A stretch of DNA of 64,000 nucleotides from Campylobacter concisus ATCC 51562 (GTDB lineage: Bacteria; Campylobacterota; Campylobacteria; Campylobacterales; Campylobacteraceae): the NCBI RefSeq assembly GCF_000466745.1, contig NZ_ANNI01000003.1, positions 587,493-651,492 on the forward strand. The letters are read 5' to 3'. A program made the translations under genes and the position numbers. Shown here piece after piece: positions 56,717-64,000 of the stretch. Positions within the stretch are counted from its first letter, which is position 1; each line of letters opens with the position of its first letter. A model generated the notes under the pieces. That model made no database searches. It saw only the letters and a program-made list of their open reading frames with translations, and was not told where the DNA came from.

Positions 56717-59700
56717 TTATCCTATGTAAAGACCATCTTCCATTACTATTGTGGTGGCTAAACGACCTACTAGGCGAGGAGGGATTGTGGGTTTAGAAAT
56801 GTTAAATTTACCGTTACTATAGTTATCTCTACACCCCACATACATACCCTTTACATTGTTGTTGCCTATTACATCTAGTGCTTTTAGTAGTCTTCTTGAT
56901 TTATTATCCACTTCTGATCCATTAGTGTTTAAATTTCCATTTTTAAAGTCTTCTAGTATCTCCATAGCTTCGTTGTATTTGTCTATTGGTATACCAAAAG
57001 TTGCATTGGCACTTTTATTTTCAGATGCAGATTTTTTATACATATCATAAATTTCCTCTCTTTGTTTTATATCTATTGAGTTTGATGGGCTTATATCTAT
57101 TTCTCTTTTAACCCCTTGTAGCATAAGCTCTTTTGGTGTATATGCTAGTTTCTTGTTTCTTTTGTTTAGGTTGTTAAAGAACTCTTCATCAGTTTTATTA
57201 TCTGTTCTTAGCTCATCTAGGCATAGATAAGATATCATAGTATCTAGACTTATATCTTTAGATAGGTTAGAGTCTAGTTTGTTTGTAGTGGTATTTATAT
57301 CATAATAGAAGAAGTTATGATAGTCTAGTCCTCCGCTAGATAGTCTTCCTCCTATGATAGTTCTTTTTAGATCTATATTTATAAAAGATGAGTATATCTC
57401 TATAGGATAGTAGGTATATTCACTTGTTTTATTTGAATAAGGTTCATAAGATATATTCTTAACAGCATAAGTTTCATCAAATTTATTTGTGAAATACTTA
57501 TGAAGTATTAGTTCATAAGATCTTTTTTGGTGTTCGTAAGATGAGCTATAGGCACTATCTACTAAAAATTTAAGTCCAGCTCTTGTTATATTAGATACTG
57601 TTGCCTTTCCAGCATTTTTTACAAATTCTGTACCTATTCTTAATGTTATAAGTTTTTTTGTGATATCTTTATAGTCTTTTGCTAATTTTTCTTGATGTTT
57701 TAGTTGATCTCTACCTTTTGCTTTTGCCTTTCGATCAAAATATGAAAAAAGGTAATCATTGCTTATTAGCTTTTGCATCCTAAAAAATTCACGTCTACTT
57801 AGAAGGTTAAAATTTTTTTTATCACTTGCACTAATTAACTTAAAAATAGGCTTTTCTTTTATTAGCGTGGCCAATCTAAGCTCTCCACCTGTTGCCATAA
57901 ATATACCTTTGGCAACATTAAGAGGAGTAGCGTCTTTGCCTACATAAAACATTGTCCTTATGACGCTTTTCCATACAGTCTCACCGCATTTATCTATAAA
58001 AAAACCATAAAATGGAAATATATCGGATAATATATCGTTCATTATAGACTTTAATGAAAAATCTATCATATCCTTATACTCATCGTCATTTATCTGCTTT
58101 ATATATTTTTTAAATTTCTCATCCTCTATACTACTCGTATCTATATTATTAGGATTACTAAGTTTCTTTTCAAGTTCTTTATATTCTTCGTCACTTAAAG
58201 AATTTTCTTTTTTGAATTTACTTGCAAATTTCTCATCGCTCATATCATATATGTCTAGAGTTGTTAGTTCTTCAAGTATCTTTTTTAACTCACTATATGT
58301 ATCATCATCTAATATATGATCGTCATCAGCCACATGACTTTTTTCTATTGAGTCCACTATCTCCTCTATGCAGATGGCATCCTTTTGTCCTGCTTTCGCC
58401 TCTTTTTCTTTTTTAAAGAAATATATGGGTATTTTTGTTTCATCTTCTTTTAGATAATAGGTGTTTTTGGATAAAACTAGAAATGTTTCGCCATATAAAT
58501 TTATGGCCTCACTCCCAAGATAAGACTCTGGTCTGATTAAGGAATTATCAAATATTTGTCTTAATATAAAATATCCCATCACTAATAAGAATACTTTTGT
58601 GGCTGGATAATAGTATTCTGTTTCTATTATAAATGCGCCATTAGACTCCTCTGACAATAATTGCATCATGCCTCTATCATCGATTGGTATTGAAGTTGGC
58701 TTACCTAAAGCATAAATAATACGATCTTGTTCCGTATTTGAATTCAAATTTAAAAAGAAGATTTTGAATTCCTCTATGTTTGCCTCTAAAAATTCTTCTT
58801 CTCTTTTAATTATCTCTTCCATGTCTTTGGCATTTTTAAAGTACTTATCTATATGACTTAAATAGGTATTGGCTTGCGTAAATTTAATGAAACGTTCCGA
58901 GCCATTAAAAATTTCTTTACCCATTGGTTTGTTAAATATAAAATTGTCTGAAATATAACTTTCAAATTTCTTGATTTTCTCTCTGCTAACCCTTGTAAAT
59001 GGGCTTAGACTTAATAAATATAGGTCTTCATCATTTTGAGCATCTACTTGTATGGAGTACTGACTATAGTCTTTCGTGGCTTTTAGCTGCTTAGGGTCAG
59101 TCACTTTCTTGTTATCCACCCTATTTAGGCTGTCCATTATCTTATAGTTTAATACGTTTTGCAAAAGGTGCTCATTTAGTTTTGCATTTTCTCTCATAGG
59201 GGCATTTGAAATAATGAGATAGTTTTTAGAGGTACCGCTACTGTTATTTGTATTGTGAGTATCGTCCTTGGTAGTTAAGGATTTATCCCTTAAAAGATTC
59301 GCAAATTTTAAAGAATTGAAAAATGGGTACTGCATATAGACAAAATTTGCTCTATTTGCTATCACACACTCTTCTATCCTCTTAAGCAGACTCTCTTCAG
59401 CATTATCCTTATCATTTTTACATATTGATATATTATTTTTTTTATCTATATTTTCATATTTGCTTATCTTTGCTTCAAATAGGCTTTTTTCATCACCCTC
59501 TAATGAAAAATTAGAGCAAATTCCAATATACTCATCGTAATTACTTTTCGTCTTAGTGGCTGTTATATCAAACCCTGAAAAATCTATAAATGCCCCACTA
59601 TTTTGATCATCATTTGTAAAAACCAGAATATTGTTAAACGATACTGTATTTAATAACCCTAATGTAAAACCAAACTTAGTAGCTAGTAAGCTCATAACCG

Positions 59701-60496
59701 GACTAGAAAAGGCATAAAATCCTCTTTTTTGAAGAAATTCACCTATATTTTTAGTGGCAGAAAGTGCATCTGGCACGGCAAGCAGTAGTGTTAGTGGCTT
59801 AAATGTAGCCCTTAAATCAGTTATATCAATAAGACTAAAAAAGAATTTAACTATCTCTTTTGCCATATAAATCTTGCCATCCTCTGAAGCCTTTTTAAGG
59901 TTCTCTTTGATTTCCTCAAAACCGTCTTTGATTGCTTCTATACTCTCTTCTTCTTTATCAAAATTTTCATGATTTAATATTATGGTTGCTTTTTTTATTA
60001 GCTCATCCCTTAGCCTATCCAATAAGGAGTTAATGTTTCGATCTATTTTTTTATAGTTGCTAACTAGTTCACTAGATGCTTCTTCAAAATTTTTAACCAT
60101 ATTGCCTTGTTCTCTAAAAATATTTGCAAGATTTACTAGTTCTTTAGTAAACTCTTCAATGATATCCTTTTCTTGACTAAGCACCTCCAATTTCATACTA
60201 CTGTTTGCGACTTTTATTTCATCAGTTCTTTCAAAACCACGCTCATTCTTAAATAAACTAAACTTATCAAAATATTTATAAGTCTTTATGCTAACATTTT
60301 TACCCGCCTTTTTTTGATCATATAGCCTTGTAAATATCTTATTATATAAGGCATCTCCGTTTAATATATTTGTATTATAAAAATGGTTTAAATCACGGCA
60401 ATAAAAGGTTATATTTTTATATCCTTCTCCATTTACGCCGACCTCAAAAAGTAGTTCTTCTATACTTCTAATAATTTTTGTATTATCTAATCTCAA
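56717..60496 (-). CDS. unrecognised 1259-residue accessory protein
   Basis: Starts at TTG with GAGAGGG a few bases before. Residues 105-205 look like a coiled coil. Hydrophobic stretches occur near 230-245 and 260-290, and a short one near 634-650. A Lys/Asp/Glu-rich, probably flexible region spans about 690-810. The C-terminal third is basic (RKAKAKGRDQLKHQEKLAKDYK) and ends with a Gly/Pro-containing segment (ISKPTIPPRLVGRLATTIV). No catalytic motif or signal peptide is recognised. It lies 24 bp after the lipase gene and 3 bp before the 450-residue gene, forming one unit. It could be an adaptor, a second toxin or a large structural partner. Confidence 0.5.
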   Translation of the reverse strand: MRLDNTKIIRSIEELLFEVGVNGEGYKNITFYCRDLNHFYNTNILNGDALYNKIFTRLYDQKKAGKNVSIKTYKYFDKFSLFKNERGFERTDEIKVANSSMKLEVLSQEKDIIEEFTKELVNLANIFREQGNMVKNFEEASSELVSNYKKIDRNINSLLDRLRDELIKKATIILNHENFDKEEESIEAIKDGFEEIKENLKKASEDGKIYMAKEIVKFFFSLIDITDLRATFKPLTLLLAVPDALSATKNIGEFLQKRGFYAFSSPVMSLLATKFGFTLGLLNTVSFNNILVFTNDDQNSGAFIDFSGFDITATKTKSNYDEYIGICSNFSLEGDEKSLFEAKISKYENIDKKNNISICKNDKDNAEESLLKRIEECVIANRANFVYMQYPFFNSLKFANLLRDKSLTTKDDTHNTNNSSGTSKNYLIISNAPMRENAKLNEHLLQNVLNYKIMDSLNRVDNKKVTDPKQLKATKDYSQYSIQVDAQNDEDLYLLSLSPFTRVSREKIKKFESYISDNFIFNKPMGKEIFNGSERFIKFTQANTYLSHIDKYFKNAKDMEEIIKREEEFLEANIEEFKIFFLNLNSNTEQDRIIYALGKPTSIPIDDRGMMQLLSEESNGAFIIETEYYYPATKVFLLVMGYFILRQIFDNSLIRPESYLGSEAINLYGETFLVLSKNTYYLKEDETKIPIYFFKKEKEAKAGQKDAICIEEIVDSIEKSHVADDDHILDDDTYSELKKILEELTTLDIYDMSDEKFASKFKKENSLSDEEYKELEKKLSNPNNIDTSSIEDEKFKKYIKQINDDEYKDMIDFSLKSIMNDILSDIFPFYGFFIDKCGETVWKSVIRTMFYVGKDATPLNVAKGIFMATGGELRLATLIKEKPIFKLISASDKKNFNLLSRREFFRMQKLISNDYLFSYFDRKAKAKGRDQLKHQEKLAKDYKDITKKLITLRIGTEFVKNAGKATVSNITRAGLKFLVDSAYSSSYEHQKRSYELILHKYFTNKFDETYAVKNISYEPYSNKTSEYTYYPIEIYSSFINIDLKRTIIGGRLSSGGLDYHNFFYYDINTTTNKLDSNLSKDISLDTMISYLCLDELRTDNKTDEEFFNNLNKRNKKLAYTPKELMLQGVKREIDISPSNSIDIKQREEIYDMYKKSASENKSANATFGIPIDKYNEAMEILEDFKNGNLNTNGSEVDNKSRRLLKALDVIGNNNVKGMYVGCRDNYSNGKFNISKPTIPPRLVGRLATTIVMEDGLYIG

Positions 60497-60520
60497 GAAC
60501 GATCCCTCTCTTTAAATTTA

Positions 60521-63500
60521 TCAACTAACAAGCATTACAAAGCTAGTTGTGTTTATGTCATTTGTATAGCCACTATCTAGCCCTTTAGCTATCTCAAGCT
60601 CTATACTTTTAGCTCCAGTTGGAGACATAAAAACATAAGTGTAAGTATGTCTATTCTTTTCTATATTAGAACTATTAAATTCATCTAAACTGGCAAAAAA
60701 GCCTACCCCACTTTCCGGGCTATTTGCCTTTTTGTAGTTCTCTTTATCAAGAGAGCTAAAATTCTTTGGAACTACAAATATCAAATTCAGCTTATCCACT
60801 CCATATCTTAGTTTAAATTCTTTGATGTCATAACGCTTATCATCATAATTATCCGCTAAAAGAGCCTTTAAATTCTTATCCTCTACGTCTCTTCCCTCGT
60901 CTAAATTGAGTTTGATCTTGCTAAAGCCATTTTTATCTTCAAATTTTTTATCAAATAGATAATATGTAGTTACCAAAAGATTATCTATTTGAGAAGCAAA
61001 AGCTTTTATATGAAGTCTGATCAATGGCTTATTTAAATTTGGATTTTGTACGGCAAGGTTATTATTCTCAAACATAGGATTACTTAAACTATGCTCTAGT
61101 TTTAGTTTATTCTCTTTTTTTATGCACCTTAGCGAAGAGCCCGTGTTGCTTAGGCAGTTTGGCACTAGATCTTGCATTACAGCGTAGTGATCATTCATGC
61201 TTTTTAGACTAAGTGCTGATCTTGGTACATAAGCCACTATGACACATGGGATCCTAGCTGAGCACCCTACTATTGGTGAGTTTATAAAATCAACATCGAG
61301 TATCACGCCTTGATCGTCTGATCTTATGCTCCTGCCTGCCCTACTTTTTAAGATCACATGACCACCGTGTGGGCAAATGATAGTGTCATCCTCTATGACA
61401 GGGCATGAAGTCGCGGTGGATGAAATTTCTTTAGATTGATTATCTTTTTGTAAATTTTGCCTTTGATTTAAATTTGAAAGAGCCTCTTTAGTCTTTTTGC
61501 TCATTGGTTTTAGATCGATATTTAGACTCTTATTTAATAGTGAATAATTTAATATATTTGCTTGAGAATTTCTATAAGCAACATTTAGCCTTCCTATATC
61601 TTTATCCTCATCTCTTGGCTGATGAGTAAAATTTAGAGGTATATTCTCATCACTATTATATTTTTCGTCTTTAAAATAAAGTGGATAATCCTCCTCTTCA
61701 TTGGCTTTAGACAAAAGGGCAGAGTTTAGATATATCCTTTGATTCATATTTTTACTATCTAGCTTAAATATCTCCTTTAATACCTCAACATCGACTATAC
61801 TTTTATCTACTGCACTTACACTAAGAGTATCGTTGTTTTTATAAAAGATACTTCCCACGCTCTCATTCATAAGAGCTTTTATATCATCGGTTGCTACTTT
61901 ATTGTTGTAAGCTACATCATCATTATTTTGAGCGGATTTATTATTAGCTATTACTATGGCTTCATCGCTAGAGCTTATATCCTTAGAGTCTATGCTAGCT
62001 AAAAAATTTTCATTTTCTTTTAGTTTTGCTAGATCCGCATATTTTAGATTTATTATGCTCTTTAGCATATCTATTCTATCTTTTACGAAGATGCTAGCCT
62101 CTGCTATATCTACTCTATTATCTCGTAGTATCGTTATATTTTTATAGATGTTTTTGCTATAAGAGAAGTATTTACCAAGCTCATTTACATCTATCTTTTT
62201 TTCAAATACAAATAAATTCAAAGCACAAATAGCCACTAGCATATCTATATCACCAGCTCTAGCATCACTTACTATCTTTGTCGCATCTAGTTTATCTAGA
62301 TCATCTATATCTAGTATCTTTACTAGATGTGCTTCTTTGTTGCTATTTTTATCTATGTTGCTGCCTAAATTTTCTATTATATACCCGACCATATCTTGCT
62401 TAAAATTTTCATCACTAAATTTGCCATATTCATAAAAGAGATTTAAATAAGCATAAAAAATATATAAAGGCGTATCTAGCATAGAAGCATCGCTTATATC
62501 ATCTATATTTACATCCAAATTTAACTTCGATCTTATGCATTTTAGTTTAAATTTAAGCGACTGGATATATTCATTTAGATAATCAAGTGCTTCAGCTATA
62601 TCTTTGCCTTCTATCTTGGCTTCATTTTCTTTGTTTTCCAAGAGATAACACAACATATATAAAACCAAAACGCTCTCTTTTAAAAAATGAGATCTAATCA
62701 ATATATTCACCAAGTGTCTATTCTCAGTATTTTCATACTTTACTTCGCCAGTTGTATCTATGCCTAGTTTATAACCTAGATCAGATATTACTGAAAAGGT
62801 AGGTTCTATCAAAACAGCTACATCTTTTGAAAAGCTATCTTCATCTCTATTGATACTTTGTTTAACGCTCTCTACGTGATGTATCTCTATGTCTATATCT
62901 TTTTCTTTGCTAGCTTTATTTATATTAGAGCTTACTTTTTTATCTGCAAGAGTCTTTTGAGCTTGTTCGTTATTTTTAACTACATCTACGTATTCATCTA
63001 CACTGCTCTTATCATCTTTAAAGCCAAACATGCCTTTTATCTTATTAAAGACTGAGCCTACCATCTTTCCTATAAAGCCATCTTTGTCTATGACTCTTGC
63101 TATCCATCTTGCACCTTTTGCTATGGCTTTGGCTACAAAGCTAAGAAGCCTTAAGCTCCAAGTAAAAGCTGAAGCTAATATACCACCATAAATTCCTGGA
63201 GCGTTATAAGTATAAAGTTCTTTTACTCCGCTATCTTTGAAAGTTACTGCATATATTTGAGCTAGATGACCTCCTAATGAGTGACCTGATAGGATGATGT
63301 CTTTGGTGGTGTTATCTAAATTACTTAAGTTTTGACTATGAGAATTTATAGCTTCTTGCATAGAGGACTGAAGTGATTTTAAGGCAGATATTTGCATAAG
63401 TGCTCTTGATGTGATAGCCATAAAGGCATCATCCAAGAGATCATTTATTTTCATCTCTGTTCCTCTAAAACCTATTATATAGTTTGACTTAAGAGTGTCA

Positions 63501-64000
63501 TAAAATATAGTTGAGCTAAAACCTGATTTTTGATTAGGTATGTGCTTTACTAGCTCATAGCGATTAACAAAAAGTTTTGTGCGAGGAGAGAGTTTATAAA
63601 TTTCATCTTTTCCAACAAGTAATCTTTGCTCTTTTGTGTCTTTGTCATAGTAGATAAAATTTTTAACATCGTTATCTATTTTTATATCTTTTATTTCTCC
63701 ATTTTTACCAACTGGCTTCTTAACTACTTTGTCAGCCATAAATCTAGCTTCTATACAAAGGGCATAAGCGGTAGGATCACCAAAATTCCTACCATTGTTT
63801 TTTGCTTTCTCAGAAAGCTCCTCTATTGTGTCACCCTTGATAACATCATCTGCATATCTCCAAATAGGCTTTTTTATTTCATCTTCTCTATAAGAATTTA
63901 CAATATTTTCAGGGACATTATCTTTACCAAATTTATCATAAAGCTCATCAAGTCCATTTCTTTCATTCTCAAATACATTATGAAGCATTGCATAACTTGC
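60521..64000 (-). CDS. large lipase-domain protein with C-terminal PAAR-like cysteine module, partial at its N-terminus
   Basis: At least 1159 residues. The frame stays open to the window edge before an internal ATG at 63988, so the true start is probably outside. Numbered from that Met, a class-3 lipase core spans about 160-290: IGFRGTE (oxyanion region), GHSLGG with nucleophile Ser237, and YNAPG. A hydrophobic, Gly/Ala-rich stretch follows (275-325), then a long helical region (390-660). Near the C-terminus CPHGG (Cys872), GCSARIPC (Cys909, Cys915) and further cysteines at 862, 945 and 955 form a module. It resembles small PAAR-like 'CPHGG...GC...PC' proteins I recall from contractile-injection loci. 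Last come about 190 residues of beta-rich sequence. A secreted phospholipase effector is the best guess; no secretion genes are in the window. Confidence 0.7.
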   Translation of the reverse strand, partial: ASYAMLHNVFENERNGLDELYDKFGKDNVPENIVNSYREDEIKKPIWRYADDVIKGDTIEELSEKAKNNGRNFGDPTAYALCIEARFMADKVVKKPVGKNGEIKDIKIDNDVKNFIYYDKDTKEQRLLVGKDEIYKLSPRTKLFVNRYELVKHIPNQKSGFSSTIFYDTLKSNYIIGFRGTEMKINDLLDDAFMAITSRALMQISALKSLQSSMQEAINSHSQNLSNLDNTTKDIILSGHSLGGHLAQIYAVTFKDSGVKELYTYNAPGIYGGILASAFTWSLRLLSFVAKAIAKGARWIARVIDKDGFIGKMVGSVFNKIKGMFGFKDDKSSVDEYVDVVKNNEQAQKTLADKKVSSNINKASKEKDIDIEIHHVESVKQSINRDEDSFSKDVAVLIEPTFSVISDLGYKLGIDTTGEVKYENTENRHLVNILIRSHFLKESVLVLYMLCYLLENKENEAKIEGKDIAEALDYLNEYIQSLKFKLKCIRSKLNLDVNIDDISDASMLDTPLYIFYAYLNLFYEYGKFSDENFKQDMVGYIIENLGSNIDKNSNKEAHLVKILDIDDLDKLDATKIVSDARAGDIDMLVAICALNLFVFEKKIDVNELGKYFSYSKNIYKNITILRDNRVDIAEASIFVKDRIDMLKSIINLKYADLAKLKENENFLASIDSKDISSSDEAIVIANNKSAQNNDDVAYNNKVATDDIKALMNESVGSIFYKNNDTLSVSAVDKSIVDVEVLKEIFKLDSKNMNQRIYLNSALLSKANEEEDYPLYFKDEKYNSDENIPLNFTHQPRDEDKDIGRLNVAYRNSQANILNYSLLNKSLNIDLKPMSKKTKEALSNLNQRQNLQKDNQSKEISSTATSCPVIEDDTIICPHGGHVILKSRAGRSIRSDDQGVILDVDFINSPIVGCSARIPCVIVAYVPRSALSLKSMNDHYAVMQDLVPNCLSNTGSSLRCIKKENKLKLEHSLSNPMFENNNLAVQNPNLNKPLIRLHIKAFASQIDNLLVTTYYLFDKKFEDKNGFSKIKLNLDEGRDVEDKNLKALLADNYDDKRYDIKEFKLRYGVDKLNLIFVVPKNFSSLDKENYKKANSPESGVGFFASLDEFNSSNIEKNRHTYTYVFMSPTGAKSIELEIAKGLDSGYTNDINTTSFVMLVS

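Overview
The window is a dense, AT-rich stretch of a Campylobacter chromosome. The evidence is a cbb3 oxidase cluster, NIF-type (not ISC) Fe-S assembly, a futalosine-type menaquinone prenyltransferase, and a block from a TrmH-family methyltransferase to the prenyltransferase (43044-50550) whose gene order matches, from memory, the Cj0153c-Cj0164c block of C. jejuni. The large accessory proteins at the right end suggest a C. concisus-like species, but the species call is inference. I found no tRNA, rRNA, IS element, CRISPR array or long poly-G/C tract.

Layout. 1-2036: the N-terminal part of an AddB-like recombination protein and a divergent flavin-reductase-fold protein. 2160-8256: the respiratory block ccoN-ccoO-ccoQ-ccoP, DUF4006, an unlisted 33-residue single-helix protein, a TPM-like protein and a FixH/CcoH-like protein, with an orphan OmpR-type regulator and a TauE/SafE (UreH-like) membrane protein upstream. 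8258-18122: carA and DUF507, then a tightly coupled minus-strand operon fabZ-lpxA-clpX-mreB-mreC-carB ending in a clear terminator. 18273-24077: queH and a five-gene nickel/peptide-type ABC importer. 24250-33387: a DUF748 envelope protein, tautomerase-bcp-dsbA, ilvE, an SPFH protein, hisIE and two tandem DUF2393 genes.

33509-43724: purF, dapB, trxA/trxB with an unknown thiol-neighbourhood gene, yraN, hom, an aminotransferase, a RodZ-like protein and an RNA methyltransferase. 43836-50550: rsmI, rpmE, rsmE, the queD-queE-moaA block, coiled-coil unknowns and a UbiA-type prenyltransferase. 50641-54964: an FAD oxidoreductase, miaA, and the nifS-nifU operon.

A 396-bp AT-rich gap at 54965-55360 separates this core from an accessory block that runs off the right edge. 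The block holds three very large, closely spaced minus-strand genes. The first combines a class-3 lipase core (GHSLGG) with a C-terminal CPHGG...GC...PC cysteine module resembling a compact PAAR-like tip protein. The second is an unrecognised 1259-residue protein. The third is a 450-residue protein with an N-terminal anchor and a Sel1-like stretch. My best reading is a secreted lipase effector with accessory and possibly immunity partners; this is the most novel part of the window.
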